Shown here piece after piece: positions 20,807 to 30,837 of a DNA stretch of 64,000 bases. The notes beneath the pieces are model-generated. The model saw only the letters and a list, made by a program, of their open reading frames with translations. It was not told the origin of the DNA and ran no database searches. How positions within the stretch are numbered: the first letter of the stretch is position 1; each line of letters starts with the position of its first letter. The translations under genes and the position numbers were made by a program. The DNA lies in contig NZ_CP017181.1 in NCBI RefSeq assembly GCF_001729765.1, forward strand, positions 4,774,001 through 4,838,000, in the 5' to 3' direction. The DNA is from Enterobacter kobei. Its GTDB lineage: Bacteria; Pseudomonadota; Gammaproteobacteria; Enterobacterales; Enterobacteriaceae.

Positions 20807-21684
20807 GGTTGGTCTGCTTCTTGTTGTTTTTCAGCTGCTGCTGCTTTTTTAAGTTCGCGGTATACGCCGAGAGTGACAGTTATTTCGGCACCAAGCAAGA
20901 CGATACACCAGGTCCAGTAGACCCAGACAAACAAAATGGGGATCACCGCCAGCACGCCGTAAATCAGCTGATAGGACGGAAACATGGTGATGTAGAGGGC
21001 AAACCCTTTTTTACCCAGCTCAAAAAGCACGGCCGCCACCAGCGCCCCCACTACCGCATCGCGGTTTGGTACGCGCGTGGTCGGTACGACGCTATAGAGC
21101 AGCCAGAACGAAAGCCATGACAGGATCAGCGGAAAGATGCGAAGCACATTATCAATAACGCCGTTTAAATCACTCGCCCAGCGCAATGACAGAAGGTAAG
21201 AGCTGATGGCAAGGCTCGCCCCGGCCAGCAGCGGGCCGAGCGTGAGGATCATCCAGTACACGGCAAAAGAGTAGACTTTTGGCCGCGCTTTTTTACTCCG
21301 CCAGATTGTGTTCAGTGCGCTATCAATGGCATACATCAGCAGCAGCGCAGTGACAATCAGCCCGCACGCCCCCACCGCCGTCATCTTGTTGGAGTTGGCA
21401 ACGAACTGCTCGATGTAGTTCTGGATAACATCCCCGGTGGCAGGAATGAAATTCGCAAACACGAAATGGCGAAGCTGCAGGCTGACGTCCGCAAACATCG
21501 GAAAGGCGGAAAATAGCGCAAAGATCACCGCCACCAGCGGCACTAATGAGAGCAACGACACGTACGCGAGGTTTCCCGCCAGCGTGGTCATGTTGTCCTC
21601 ATCAATGCGGTGCCAGAGCAGTTTTAGCCAGGCTCTCAGCGGGCGCGTATGATGCGTGGCTTTTTGATGAACGGTTTTTAACAT
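20803..21684 (-). CDS. yihY: YihY/BrkB family inner-membrane protein
   Basis: 293 residues, close to the E. coli 290. Polytopic membrane protein with about six helices (for example about 40-62, 100-122, 145-166, 183-204, 213-235, 247-270). It was once called RNase BN, but that activity belongs to another gene; the function is unknown. The C-terminal tail is Ala/Lys/Gln-rich. It overlaps yihX by 7 bases and dtd by 4, so it is part of one transcript. Confidence 0.93.
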   Translation of the reverse strand: MLKTVHQKATHHTRPLRAWLKLLWHRIDEDNMTTLAGNLAYVSLLSLVPLVAVIFALFSAFPMFADVSLQLRHFVFANFIPATGDVIQNYIEQFVANSNKMTAVGACGLIVTALLLMYAIDSALNTIWRSKKARPKVYSFAVYWMILTLGPLLAGASLAISSYLLSLRWASDLNGVIDNVLRIFPLILSWLSFWLLYSVVPTTRVPNRDAVVGALVAAVLFELGKKGFALYITMFPSYQLIYGVLAVIPILFVWVYWTWCIVLLGAEITVTLGVYRELKKAAAAEKQQEADQP

Positions 21685-22277
21685 AACTGCTTCGCAAAGT
21701 AGTTGGGTATCGTCTCTTTTCCGGTCACCAGAATTGACGTGATACCTAACTGGTTAGCTCCCTCTATATTATCGGCATTATCGTCGAAAAAGACGGCATC
21801 GGCGGCAGTGAAACCTTCTGCCTGCAAAACGGCCTGATATATCCGCGCTTCGGGCTTGCGCATACCCATCTCCTGCGAGAGATAGATTTTATCTGCCGCT
21901 GCCTTAACTTCAGGGTATTCTTCAGGCCAGAACGTGGTGTGCAGGCGGTTAGTATTCGACAGGACAACCACACGGTGCCCCTGCTCACGCAGTTTGTGCA
22001 TGATGTCGATCACTTCCGGGCGGATGGCGACAAATACCGCCTGCCAGCCGTGCGAAAACTGCTCATAGCTTAACGACAGCCCCATATCCTGGCAGAAATG
22101 CTCTGCGAATTCCTCGTCACTTATTTCACCGCGCTCATGCTGATGGAAAGTTTCGCCCATCGCAAAATTCTGCTTTAACGTCGCCAGCGGAACACGGCTA
22201 AAGTCGCTCCATGCACCCAGCACGCGATTAAAATCGATATCGACGATTACATTTCCTAAATCAAAGATATAAAGCAT
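21678..22277 (-). CDS. yihX: Alpha-D-glucose-1-phosphate phosphatase, HAD-like
   Basis: 199 residues, as in E. coli. HAD motif I is [12 protein letters not shown] at the N-terminus (Asp nucleophile about residue 5), motif II Ser/Thr in VVLSNTNRL, and motif [14 protein letters not shown] near residue 165. The E. coli enzyme prefers alpha-glucose-1-phosphate. First gene of yihX-yihY-dtd-fabY; a Shine-Dalgarno AGGAG precedes the ATG. Confidence 0.94.
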   Translation of the reverse strand: MLYIFDLGNVIVDIDFNRVLGAWSDFSRVPLATLKQNFAMGETFHQHERGEISDEEFAEHFCQDMGLSLSYEQFSHGWQAVFVAIRPEVIDIMHKLREQGHRVVVLSNTNRLHTTFWPEEYPEVKAAADKIYLSQEMGMRKPEARIYQAVLQAEGFTAADAVFFDDNADNIEGANQLGITSILVTGKETIPNYFAKQLC

Positions 22278-22363
22278 GTTTATCTCCTGCTCGCCGTGGA
22301 AAAATAACTGTAGCGGGAAAGAGAAGGTTTGGCTATGTGCGAGATTCAGCTTAAAGAAAGGAA

Positions 22364-22388
22364 TGGCCCGAAGAGAGATATCGGGCCA
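22364..22388 (-). terminator. Hairpin after csqR (yihW)
   Basis: Arms TGGCCCGA and TCGGGCCA with a 9-base loop lie just downstream of the regulator gene. On the minus strand they are followed by a pyrimidine-rich run (TTCCTTTCTTT) rather than pure T, so termination may be partial. Confidence 0.6.
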
Positions 22389-22396
22389 TAAAAAGG

Positions 22397-23197
22397 TCAG
22401 CCAGCCTGCTGTTCTTCTCCTGAACTGACTTCGACCACTTCCACTTTGCTGGATTTGAGGAGATTTTGCAGCGCCGAGCCGGGAAGCTCATCCGTGAAAA
22501 GCGCCGTGGCCTGCGCCACGTTGCCAATTTCTACGGCGGCGGAAGCGCTGTATTTTGTATGATCGGCTGCCAGTAAAATATGGCGCGAGTGAGCCATCAT
22601 GGTTTTCACCACGCTGGCTTCATTGACGTCAAACTCCATCATCGCACCGTCGTGCTCAATCGCCCCTACGCTGGTCACAAGATAGTCCGCCCGGAAGCCG
22701 GACACAAACGCCGTCGCCGCCGGGCCGATAATGCCGCCGTTATGCGGGCGCAGCGTGCCGCCGGGGACCATCACTTCAAAGCGCGGGTTTTTATAGAGAA
22801 TGTGCGCCACCCGCAGGCTGTTGGTGATAATGCGCAAATGGTTGTGATTGAGCAGCGCCCGGGCAACATGCTCCACCGTCGTCCCGATGGTGATAAAGAT
22901 GGTTGAGCCATCGGGAATGTAGTCCGCAATCGCCTCGGCAATCGCCCGCTTCTCTTCGGTGAGCGAAACTTCACGCTGCTCGAACGCCGTGTTCACCACG
23001 CTGGACGCCCTGCCCGCACCGCCATGATGACGCGTTATGAGTCCCTGCTCGCTGAGCTTACGGATATCCCGTCGTACCGTTTGTGTGGACACATCCAGCA
23101 GCTGCGCCAGTTCATCAATATTCATATAGCCGCGATCGGCAATCAGCGTCAGCAGCTGATCGTGACGCGGGTTGCCGGTCAGTTCGGTAAGACTCAT
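22397..23197 (-). CDS. csqR: CsqR (YihW), DeoR-family regulator of the sulfoquinovose genes
   Basis: 266 residues from the ATG at 23197, which has GAGGA at 6-base spacing and matches the E. coli start MSLTELTGNPRHDQ. The N-terminal helix-turn-helix is IDELAQLLDVSTQTVRRDIR. The C-terminal DeoR sensor domain contains the TNSLRVAH and ADHTKY motifs typical of sugar-phosphate sensing. In E. coli, CsqR represses the divergent yih operons and is released by sulfoquinovose derivatives. It lies 34 bases after yihV, in the same operon. Reading frame intact. Confidence 0.94.
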   Translation of the reverse strand: MSLTELTGNPRHDQLLTLIADRGYMNIDELAQLLDVSTQTVRRDIRKLSEQGLITRHHGGAGRASSVVNTAFEQREVSLTEEKRAIAEAIADYIPDGSTIFITIGTTVEHVARALLNHNHLRIITNSLRVAHILYKNPRFEVMVPGGTLRPHNGGIIGPAATAFVSGFRADYLVTSVGAIEHDGAMMEFDVNEASVVKTMMAHSRHILLAADHTKYSASAAVEIGNVAQATALFTDELPGSALQNLLKSSKVEVVEVSSGEEQQAG

Positions 23198-23231
23198 GGG
23201 CTGTCCTCTGAAAACCATCACGCCCCGCATT

Positions 23232-24128
23232 TTATACAAAAAGTGACAAAAAAGAGCGGGTTTGATCACAGTCGGGTATACCCGCACGCCCGCCGGGCCT
23301 GGTGCATTTCAGGGCGGCGACGGCGCTGGCAAAACGTACGGCGTCAACGGCGGACGCTTGCTGCGCCAGACTGACCGCCAGCGCACCGTGGAAAACGTCG
23401 CCCGCCCCCGTGGTATCAACCACCTCGACCTCAAAGCCAGGCTGATGACATAACCTGCCGCTTTCCAGCCAGAAGCAACCGTCTCGCCCCTGCGTAACGT
23501 ACACATGTCCATTTGTGAGCATTTGTGCTTTTTTCAGCGCGTCTTCAGCTTCATCCAGCTGCGTTAAACGCCGCAGTCCCGGCGCGGAGAAGGCGGCATG
23601 ATCGCTTAGGGCGATCAGTTCCGCGATGTCCTACGGAGTGACATCCGCATCAAGTAAGGTGGGTACGCCCTGCTGGCGAGCACGGATAAACGCCTGTTTT
23701 GCCCCGTCATGCCAGCGCACGTCTGCTAATACGATATCCCATTGTGAGAAGTCGACGTCTTGCAGCCAGTCAGCCTCAGCGGGAAGATCGGGGCTGGGGT
23801 AGTTCGCAATCACGCGCTCCCCGCTGGCGTCCACCAGCACTGCGGATTGTGACGATCGGGCCCCTTTAAACACGCGCGTGTAGCGGGTATTCACCCCCAG
23901 GGATTCCAGCTCCGCGAGCAGGCGTCTTCCGGTCTCGTCGTCACCCACGCGGCCAATAAAGTCCACCTCAGCCCCCAGTTTCGCTGCTGCCACCGCCGCA
24001 GTTGCCGCCGGGCCACCGCCCACTTCCGTATAATCTTTTGCGACATATTTCCCACCTTCTCTTGGTAAATCATCGAGATACCAGATGCGATCCAGCACGG
24101 TAATGCCGATACAAACGATGCGAGTCAT
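23232..24128 (-). pseudogene. yihV: Sulfofructose kinase YihV with an in-frame amber codon
   Basis: PfkB-family kinase that phosphorylates 6-deoxy-6-sulfofructose in the sulfo-EMP pathway. From the ATG at 24128 (AAGGA at 6-base spacing) the frame would give 298 residues, the E. coli length. Codon 166 is TAG (23633-23631), in LLDADVTP-stop-DIAELI, where E. coli has Gln, so a single CAG to TAG change explains it. Both halves are otherwise well conserved and in the same frame. The lost half holds the PfkB signature DTTGAGDVFHGAL with the catalytic Asp, so the truncated product should be inactive. No other decay is visible, which points to a recent mutation or a sequencing error. Confidence 0.92.
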
Positions 24129-24283
24129 GGTGATTCCTTGTGCGATTTCTGATGCTGCCATTTTAATTTCATCAAATGTTTAAAAAGTGACCCCTGTCAA
24201 TTTTTTGACTATAAATTACAAATACGATCAAAAACAGACAACACAAACGCGCAAAAATTGACACGATGTGACAGGAGAAAGGC
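24129..24283. promoter_or_regulatory. Divergent csqR-yihV / yihU promoter region with operator-like repeat
   Basis: AT-rich spacer between the two sulfoquinovose operons. It contains the palindrome GTCAA-TTTT-TTGAC (24196-24209) and further TGACA-type half sites (AGTGAC at 24186, TTGACA and TGTGACA near 24258-24272). These are candidates for CsqR binding and for -35 elements on each strand. I cannot assign exact promoters. Confidence 0.45.
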
Positions 24284-25174
24284 ATGTCAGCAATCGCATT
24301 TATCGGTTTAGGGCAGATGGGCGCGCCAATGGCGAAGAATCTGCTGAAACAAGGTCACCGGCTTCAGGTCTTTGATGTGAACCCGCAGGCCGTTCAGACG
24401 CTGGTGGAGAGTGGCGCACAGGCAGTGGCGACGCCAGCGCAGGCCGCTGCGGATGCCGAATTCGTCATTACCATGCTGCCCAACGGCGACCTGGTGCGCA
24501 GCGTACTGTTTGGTGAGCACGGCGTTTGCGAAGGGTTATCCCGCGACGCGCTGGTGATCGATATGTCCACCATTCATCCACTGCAAACTGACGCGCTGAT
24601 CCGTGACATGGCGGAGCGCGGCTTCAGCCTGATGGACGTCCCCGTCGGACGAACGTCTGACCATGCCATCGCCGGTACGTTACTTCTGCTGGCAGGCGGC
24701 ACGGCGCAGCAGGTTGAGCGCGCCACGCCGGTATTAATGGCGATGGGCAATGAGCTGATCAACGCTGGCGGGCCGGGCATGGGCATCCGCGTGAAGCTTA
24801 TCAATAACTACATGAGCATCGCCCTGAACGCGCTTTCAGCAGAGGCGGCCGTACTGTGCGAAGCGCTCGGCCTCTCCTTCGACGTGGCGCTCAAGGTCAT
24901 GAGCGGCACGCCGGCAGGCAAAGGCCACTTCACGACCTCATGGCCGAACAAGGTGCTGAAAGGGGATCTTTCACCCGCCTTCATGATCGACCTTGCGCAT
25001 AAAGATCTGGGGATCGCCCTGGACGTGGCCAACCAGCTCCACGTTCCCATGCCGCTCGGCGCGGCTTCCCGTGAAGTTTACAACCAGGCTCGCGCCGCCG
25101 GGCGCGGGCGCGAAGACTGGACGGCCATTCTTGAACAGGTTCGCGCATCTGCCGGGCTGAAAAAATCACACTGA
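24284..25174 (+). CDS. yihU: Sulfolactaldehyde reductase
   Basis: 296 residues (E. coli 298). Beta-hydroxyacid dehydrogenase family: the N-terminal Rossmann motif is [16 protein letters not shown], the substrate-binding stretch is near 120-125 ([11 protein letters not shown]), and the catalytic Lys is in VKLINNYMS (about 171). It reduces 3-sulfolactaldehyde to 2,3-dihydroxypropane-1-sulfonate with NADH. First gene of the yihUTSQPO-ompL run; GGAG lies before the ATG. Intact. Confidence 0.95.
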   Translation: MSAIAFIGLGQMGAPMAKNLLKQGHRLQVFDVNPQAVQTLVESGAQAVATPAQAAADAEFVITMLPNGDLVRSVLFGEHGVCEGLSRDALVIDMSTIHPLQTDALIRDMAERGFSLMDVPVGRTSDHAIAGTLLLLAGGTAQQVERATPVLMAMGNELINAGGPGMGIRVKLINNYMSIALNALSAEAAVLCEALGLSFDVALKVMSGTPAGKGHFTTSWPNKVLKGDLSPAFMIDLAHKDLGIALDVANQLHVPMPLGAASREVYNQARAAGRGREDWTAILEQVRASAGLKKSH

Positions 25175-25192
25175 TACGAAAAGGACTGAGGA

Positions 25193-26068
25193 ATGACGAT
25201 GTACACCCTGAAAGATATCACCCGACCTTCCGGCGGTTTTGCCATGCTGGCCGTGGACCAGCGCGAAGCGATGCGCCTGATGTTTGCTGCGGCAGGCGCG
25301 CCGGTGCCGGTAACCGACCAGCACCTCACGGATTTTAAGGTTAACGCGGCCAAAATCCTGTCGCCGTATGCCTCCGCTATTCTGGTTGACCAGCAGTTCT
25401 GCTATCGCCAGATCGTCGAGCAGCAGGCCGTCGCCAAAAGCTGCGCGATGATTGTGGCAGCGGACGAGTTTATACCGGGCAACGGTATTCCGGTCGATAG
25501 CGTGGTGATCGACAAAAACATCGACGCGCAGGCAGTAAAACGCGATGGCGGCAAGGCGCTGAAGCTGCTGGTGCTGTGGCGCAGCGATGAAGATCCGCAG
25601 CAACGTCTGGAGATGGTGAAGGCGTTCAATACGCTGTGCCATAGCAACGGACTGCTTAGCATTATCGAACCGGTGGTGCGTCCGCCGCGTCGCGGTGCCG
25701 CGTTCAACCGCGAGCAGGCGATTATCGACGCCGCCAGAGAGCTGGGCGATAGCGGTGCCGACCTCTACAAAGTGGAGATGCCGCTGTTCGGTAAAGGTAC
25801 GCAGCAGGAACTGCTGGCCGCCTCGCAAAAGCTGAACGCGGAAATCAATATGCCGTGGGTGATCCTCTCTTCCGGCGTGGATGACAAGCTCTTCCCGCGC
25901 GCGGTGCAGGTTGCCATGCAGGCGGGGGCTTCAGGCTTTTTAGCCGGTCGCGCCGTGTGGTCCTCCGTGGTGGGGCTGCCGGATACTGAAATGATGCTAC
26001 GCGACGTCTCTGTGCCAAAACTGCAGCGTTTGGGTGAGATCGTCGACGAAATGATAGCTCGCCGCTAA
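25193..26068 (+). CDS. yihT: 6-deoxy-6-sulfofructose-1-phosphate aldolase
   Basis: 291 residues (E. coli 292). Class I aldolase that splits sulfofructose-1-phosphate into dihydroxyacetone phosphate and sulfolactaldehyde. The Schiff-base Lys lies in [14 protein letters not shown] (about 193). The Arg-rich phosphate/sulfonate segment VRPPRRG is present. The start could be either of two ATGs at 25193 and 25199; I keep the first because it aligns with E. coli. It sits 18 bases after yihU. Confidence 0.95.
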   Translation: MTMYTLKDITRPSGGFAMLAVDQREAMRLMFAAAGAPVPVTDQHLTDFKVNAAKILSPYASAILVDQQFCYRQIVEQQAVAKSCAMIVAADEFIPGNGIPVDSVVIDKNIDAQAVKRDGGKALKLLVLWRSDEDPQQRLEMVKAFNTLCHSNGLLSIIEPVVRPPRRGAAFNREQAIIDAARELGDSGADLYKVEMPLFGKGTQQELLAASQKLNAEINMPWVILSSGVDDKLFPRAVQVAMQAGASGFLAGRAVWSSVVGLPDTEMMLRDVSVPKLQRLGEIVDEMIARR

Positions 26069-26082
26069 GAAAGGACCCGAAC

Positions 26083-27324
26083 ATGAAATGGTTTAACACC
26101 CTGAGCCATAACCGCTGGCTCGAACAAGAGACCGACCGTATTTTCGATTTCGGTAAAAACGCCGCCGTGCCGACCGGCTTTGGCTGGCTGGGCAATAACG
26201 GCCAGGTGCGTAGCGATATGGGTACGCATCTGTGGATCACCGCCCGCATGCTGCACGTGTATGCGGTGGCCGCCAATATGGGGCGTCCCGGGGCGTATGC
26301 CCTGGTTGAGCACGGCATTAATGCCCTCAACGGCCCGCTGCGCGACAAACAGCACGGCGGCTGGTACGCCTGTGTGAACGATGAAGGCGTGATCGACGCC
26401 TCCAAGCAGGGCTATCAGCATTTCTTCGTGCTGCTGGGCGCGGCGAGCGCCGTGACCACCGGCCATCCGCAGGCGCGCAGACTGCTGGACGATGCGATTG
26501 AGGTGATCGAGCGCTATTTCTGGAGCGAGGAAGAACAAATGTGCCTCGAATCCTGGGACGAGGCCTTTAGCAAAACCGAGGATTATCGCGGCGGCAACGC
26601 CAACATGCATGCCGTTGAAGCGTTCCTGATCGTCTATGACGTCACGCACGACCGCAAGTGGCTCGACCGCGCCCTGCGCATCGCCTCGGTGATTATTCAC
26701 GACGTGGCGCGCAAGGGTGATTACCGCGTTAACGAGCATTTCGACACCGACTGGAACCCGATCCGCGATTACAACATCGACAATCCTGCCCACCGTTTCC
26801 GCGCCTACGGCGGCACCCCGGGCCACTGGATCGAGTGGGGCCGCCTGATGTTGCACCTGCGCGCCGCGCTGGAAGCCCGTTTTGAAACCCCGCCGGAGTG
26901 GCTGCTGGAAGATGCGAAAGGACTGTTCCATGCCACCATCCGCGACGCCTGGGCACCGGACGGGGCCGATGGTTTCGTCTACTCCGTAGGCTGGGATGGT
27001 AAGCCTATTGTCCGTGAACGCGTGCGCTGGCCTATCGTCGAGGCGATGGGCACGGCTTACGCACTCTACACCGTAACCGGCGAAGCACAGTATGAAGCCT
27101 GGTATCAGAAGTGGTGGGATTACTGCATTAAGTACCTGATGGATTACGAGAACGGTTCCTGGTGGCAGGAGCTGGATACCCATAACGAAGTGACAACCAA
27201 AGTCTGGGACGGCAAGCAGGATATTTACCATCTGCTGCACTGCCTGGTGATCCCACGTTTGCCGCTGGCACCGGGCTTAGCCCCGGCAACGGCCGCCGGT
27301 TTGCTGGACTGCCTGGCCAAATAA
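26083..27324 (+). CDS. yihS: Sulfoquinovose isomerase
   Basis: 413 residues, exactly the E. coli length. (alpha/alpha)6-barrel of the N-acylglucosamine 2-epimerase family. It interconverts sulfoquinovose and 6-deoxy-6-sulfofructose; the E. coli protein also acts on mannose/fructose/glucose. Conserved His-containing segments are visible ([12 protein letters not shown] about 245, [20 protein letters not shown] about 375-394). GAAAGGA precedes the ATG. In E. coli the next gene is yihR; here yihQ follows after only 17 bases. Confidence 0.94.
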   Translation: MKWFNTLSHNRWLEQETDRIFDFGKNAAVPTGFGWLGNNGQVRSDMGTHLWITARMLHVYAVAANMGRPGAYALVEHGINALNGPLRDKQHGGWYACVNDEGVIDASKQGYQHFFVLLGAASAVTTGHPQARRLLDDAIEVIERYFWSEEEQMCLESWDEAFSKTEDYRGGNANMHAVEAFLIVYDVTHDRKWLDRALRIASVIIHDVARKGDYRVNEHFDTDWNPIRDYNIDNPAHRFRAYGGTPGHWIEWGRLMLHLRAALEARFETPPEWLLEDAKGLFHATIRDAWAPDGADGFVYSVGWDGKPIVRERVRWPIVEAMGTAYALYTVTGEAQYEAWYQKWWDYCIKYLMDYENGSWWQELDTHNEVTTKVWDGKQDIYHLLHCLVIPRLPLAPGLAPATAAGLLDCLAK

Positions 27325-27341
27325 TAAAAGACGGAGTTTTT

Positions 27342-29366
27342 ATGCGTACCCTACACAATATTGACCTGAAAAATAACGAAAGGGGTTTCACCCTGCACTG
27401 GGAAAACCGCCTGATTTTGTCCCATACCGCGGATGCGCCCTGCCTGTGGATCGGTGAAGGCGTCGCCGATATTGAGATGTTTCGCGGCAATTTCAGCATC
27501 AAGGACAAACTGAACGAAAAGATCGCGCTGACGGACGCAACCGTCACGCAGCAAAGCGCGGGCTGGGCGATCCGCTTTACCCGTGGCGATGCGGTCAGCG
27601 CGACGCTGCTGGTGGGCGTGGATGGCGAAGGCCGCCTGGAGATGAAGCTTAAAAACGATGCCACCCGCCATAACCGCATCTGGCTGCGGCTGGCGGCTCA
27701 GCCAGAAGATCACATTTACGGCTGCGGCGAGCAGTTCTCTTATTTCGATCTGCGCGGCAAGCCGTTCCCGCTGTGGACCAGCGAACAAGGCGTGGGCCGT
27801 AACAAGCAAACCTACGTGACCTGGCAGGCCGACTGCAAAGAGAACGCAGGCGGCGATTACTACTGGACCTTCTTCCCACAGCCTACCTTCGTGAGCACCC
27901 AGAAGTACTACTGCCACGTGGACAACAGCTGCTACATGAATTTTGACTTCAGCGCGCCGGACTTCCACGAACTGGCGTTCTGGGAAGATACCGCCACGTT
28001 GCGCTTCGACTGTGCGGAAACCTACGTCGGTCTGCTGGAAAAACTCACCGGACTGCTGGGGCGTCAGCCTGAACTGCCAGACTGGGTTTACGACGGCGTG
28101 ACGCTGGGTATTCAGGGCGGCACCGAGGTCTGTCAGCAGAAGCTCGACGTCATGCGCAAAGGGGGCGTGAAGGTGAACGGCATCTGGGCGCAGGACTGGT
28201 CCGGCATTCGCATGACCTCCTTCGGCAAACGCGTGATGTGGAACTGGAAGTGGAACAGCGAGCTGTACCCACAGCTTGACGAGCGTATTCCACAATGGAA
28301 ACAGGAAGGCGTGCAGTTCCTCTCCTACATCAACCCGTACGTCGCCAGCGATAAAGATCTCTGCGAAGAAGCAGCGAAACGCGGCTATCTGACTAAAAAT
28401 GCCGACGGCAAGGACTACCACGTCGAGTTTGGCGAGTTCTATGCGGGCGTCATCGACCTGACCAATCCTGAAGCCTACGACTGGTACAAAGAGGTCATCA
28501 AAAAGAACCTGATCGAACTGGGTTGCGGCGGCTGGATGGCCGATTTCGGGGAATATCTGCCGACTGACACGTTCCTGCACAACGGCGTTAGCGCAGAGAT
28601 CATGCACAACGCGTGGCCAGCCCTGTGGGCCAAATGTAACTACGAGGCGCTGGAGGAGGCCGGCAAACTTGGCGAGATCCTGTTCTTTATGCGCGCAGGC
28701 TACACCGGCAGCCAGAAGCACTCGGTGATGATGTGGGCGGGAGATCAGAACGTCGACTGGAGCCTGGACGACGGTCTGGCATCCGTGGTGCCTGCGGCGC
28801 TGTCTCTGGCGATGACCGGGCATGGCCTGCACCACAGCGACATCGGCGGCTATACCACCCTGTTCGAGATGAAGCGCAGTAAAGAGTTGCTGCTGCGCTG
28901 GTGCGATTTTAACGCCTTCACGCCGATGATGCGCACCCACGAAGGTAACCGTCCTGGCGATAACTGGCAGTTCGACGGCGATGCGGAAACCATCGCGCAC
29001 TTCGCGCGCATGACCACCGTTTTCACCACCCTGAAGCCGTATATCAAAGCCGCCGTCGCGCAGAACGCGAAAAGCGGCCTGCCGGTGATGCGCCCGCTGT
29101 TCCTGCACTACGAGGACGACGCACGCGCCTACACGCTGAAATACCAGTATCTGTTTGGCCGCGATCTGCTGGTGGCGCCCGTTCACGAAGAGGGGCGCAC
29201 GGACTGGACGCTCTATCTGCCGCAGGACAACTGGGTGAATGCGTGGACCGGGGAATGCTGCCAGGGCGGTGACGTGACCGTTGATGCCCCACTCGGCAAG
29301 CCACCGGTCTTCTATCGCCAGCACAGTGAATGGGCAGATCTGTTTAGCACCTTACGTCATATCTGA
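27342..29366 (+). CDS. yihQ: Sulfoquinovosidase, GH31
   Basis: 674 residues (E. coli 678). It releases sulfoquinovose from sulfoquinovosyl glycerol and related glycosides. The GH31 nucleophile Asp is in GWMADFGEYLPTD (about 405) and the acid/base Asp in WAGDQNVDW (about 470). The Arg and Trp that recognise the sulfonate are in KRVMWNWKW (about 298-306). No signal peptide, so it acts in the cytoplasm. A 657-residue frame on the opposite strand is a coding shadow. Confidence 0.95.
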   Translation: MRTLHNIDLKNNERGFTLHWENRLILSHTADAPCLWIGEGVADIEMFRGNFSIKDKLNEKIALTDATVTQQSAGWAIRFTRGDAVSATLLVGVDGEGRLEMKLKNDATRHNRIWLRLAAQPEDHIYGCGEQFSYFDLRGKPFPLWTSEQGVGRNKQTYVTWQADCKENAGGDYYWTFFPQPTFVSTQKYYCHVDNSCYMNFDFSAPDFHELAFWEDTATLRFDCAETYVGLLEKLTGLLGRQPELPDWVYDGVTLGIQGGTEVCQQKLDVMRKGGVKVNGIWAQDWSGIRMTSFGKRVMWNWKWNSELYPQLDERIPQWKQEGVQFLSYINPYVASDKDLCEEAAKRGYLTKNADGKDYHVEFGEFYAGVIDLTNPEAYDWYKEVIKKNLIELGCGGWMADFGEYLPTDTFLHNGVSAEIMHNAWPALWAKCNYEALEEAGKLGEILFFMRAGYTGSQKHSVMMWAGDQNVDWSLDDGLASVVPAALSLAMTGHGLHHSDIGGYTTLFEMKRSKELLLRWCDFNAFTPMMRTHEGNRPGDNWQFDGDAETIAHFARMTTVFTTLKPYIKAAVAQNAKSGLPVMRPLFLHYEDDARAYTLKYQYLFGRDLLVAPVHEEGRTDWTLYLPQDNWVNAWTGECCQGGDVTVDAPLGKPPVFYRQHSEWADLFSTLRHI

Positions 29367-29374
29367 TAAGGCTC

Positions 29375-29396
29375 GCCCGCAGGGAAACCTGCGGGC
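29375..29396 (+). repeat. Hairpin between yihQ and yihP
   Basis: Perfect 9-bp stem GCCCGCAGG / CCTGCGGGC closed by a GAAA tetraloop, in the 45-base gap between the two genes. There is no T-run, so it is probably an mRNA processing or stabilising hairpin inside the operon. Confidence 0.75.
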
Positions 29397-29411
29397 AGAC
29401 GGAGAACAATA

Positions 29412-30794
29412 ATGAGTCAACATACTTCTGATCCGGCAACCCTGCGCCTGCCGTTTAAAGAGAAACTCGCCTACGGGATGGGCGATCTCGGCTCTAACAT
29501 CCTGCTGGATATCGGCACGCTGTATCTGCTGAAGTTTTACACCGACGTGCTGGGGCTGCCGGGCACCTACGGCGGGATCATCTTCCTGATTGCGAAGTTC
29601 TTTACCGCCTTCACCGATATGGGCACCGGGATCATGCTCGACTCCCGGCGCAAGATTGGCCCGAAAGGGAAATTCCGCCCGTTCGTGCTATACGCCGCCT
29701 TCCCGGTGACGCTGCTGGCGATTGCCAACTTCGTCGGCACGCCGTTTGAGGTGACCGGTAAAACGGTGATGGCAACCGTGCTGTTTATGCTGTACGGCCT
29801 GTTCTTCAGCATGATGAACTGTTCTTACGGCGCGATGGTGCCCGCCATTACCAAAAACCCGGACGAGCGCGCCTCGCTGGCCGCATGGCGTCAGGGCGGT
29901 GCCACGCTCGGCCTGCTGCTCTGTACCGTGGGCTTTGTCCCGGTGATGAACCTGATTGAAGGCAACGATCAGCTGGGCTATATCTTTGCCGCCACCCTCT
30001 TCTCGCTGTTCGGGCTGTTCTTTATGTGGTGGTGCTATAAGGGCGTGACCGAGCGTTACGTCGAGATGCAGCCTGCCAATCCGGCGCAAAAGCCGGGGCT
30101 GTTACAGTCTTTTCGCGCCATCGCCGGGAACCGTCCGCTGTTTATCCTGTGCATTGCAAACCTGTGCACGCTGGGTGCCTTTAACGTCAAGCTCGCCATC
30201 CAGGTCTACTACACGCAGTACGTGCTGAACGACCCGATTCTGCTGTCGTATATGGGCTTCTTCAGCATGGGCTGTATTTTTATCGGCGTCTTTATGATGC
30301 CCGGCGCGGTGCGGCGCTTCGGTAAGAAAAAGGTCTACATCAGCGGGCTGATGATTTGGGTGGCGGGCGATCTGCTCAACTACTTCTTCGGCGGCGGCTC
30401 GGTGAGCTTTGTGGCGTTCTCCTGCCTCGCGTTCTTCGGTTCCGCGTTTGTGAACAGCCTGAACTGGGCGCTGGTCTCCGACACCGTGGAGTACGGCGAG
30501 TGGCGCACCGGCTTGCGCTCTGAGGGAACGGTCTATACCGGCTTTACCTTCTTCCGCAAGGTATCTCAGGCGCTGGCGGGCTTCTTCCCGGGGATCATGC
30601 TCACGCAGATCGGCTATGTGCCCAACGTAGTGCAATCCGCCGGTACGGTTGAAGGGCTGCGGCAGCTGATATTTATCTATCCAAGCCTGCTGGCGGTCAT
30701 CACCATCGTGGCGATGGGCTGCTTCTACAACCTCAACGAGAAGATGTATGTGCGCATCGTCGAAGAGATCGAACTGCGCAAGCGTACGGCATAA
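29412..30794 (+). CDS. yihP: GPH-family cation symporter YihP
   Basis: 460 residues (E. coli 468), twelve predicted helices, glycoside-pentoside-hexuronide:cation symporter family. The family start LPFKEKLAYGMGDLGSNI and the cytoplasmic loop GTGIMLDSRRKIGPKGKFRP are present. In the sulfoquinovose cluster one of YihO/YihP is thought to import sulfoquinovose or its glycosides and the other to export dihydroxypropanesulfonate; sequence alone does not say which. It is strongly similar to the next gene, a tandem duplication. Confidence 0.9.
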   Translation: MSQHTSDPATLRLPFKEKLAYGMGDLGSNILLDIGTLYLLKFYTDVLGLPGTYGGIIFLIAKFFTAFTDMGTGIMLDSRRKIGPKGKFRPFVLYAAFPVTLLAIANFVGTPFEVTGKTVMATVLFMLYGLFFSMMNCSYGAMVPAITKNPDERASLAAWRQGGATLGLLLCTVGFVPVMNLIEGNDQLGYIFAATLFSLFGLFFMWWCYKGVTERYVEMQPANPAQKPGLLQSFRAIAGNRPLFILCIANLCTLGAFNVKLAIQVYYTQYVLNDPILLSYMGFFSMGCIFIGVFMMPGAVRRFGKKKVYISGLMIWVAGDLLNYFFGGGSVSFVAFSCLAFFGSAFVNSLNWALVSDTVEYGEWRTGLRSEGTVYTGFTFFRKVSQALAGFFPGIMLTQIGYVPNVVQSAGTVEGLRQLIFIYPSLLAVITIVAMGCFYNLNEKMYVRIVEEIELRKRTA

Positions 30795-30804
30795 ATGACG
30801 TGAT

Positions 30805-30826
30805 AGAGCGCCCTGCGGGGCGCTCT
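30805..30826 (+). repeat. Hairpin between yihP and yihO
   Basis: Perfect 9-bp stem AGAGCGCCC / GGGCGCTCT with a TGCG loop, ending 11 bases before the yihO start. There is no T-run. It resembles in size and place the hairpin between yihQ and yihP. Confidence 0.75.
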
Positions 30827-30837
30827 GAGGATCGACC

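Noticed and set aside
23631..23633. Amber codon in yihV as pyrrolysine or other recoding
   Set aside because: No such recoding is known in Enterobacterales, and the residue in E. coli is an ordinary Gln; a point mutation is simpler.
27351..29324. 657-residue open frame antisense to yihQ
   Set aside because: It mirrors the codon pattern of yihQ, resembles no protein family and has no start signals. It is a coding shadow of a GC-rich gene.
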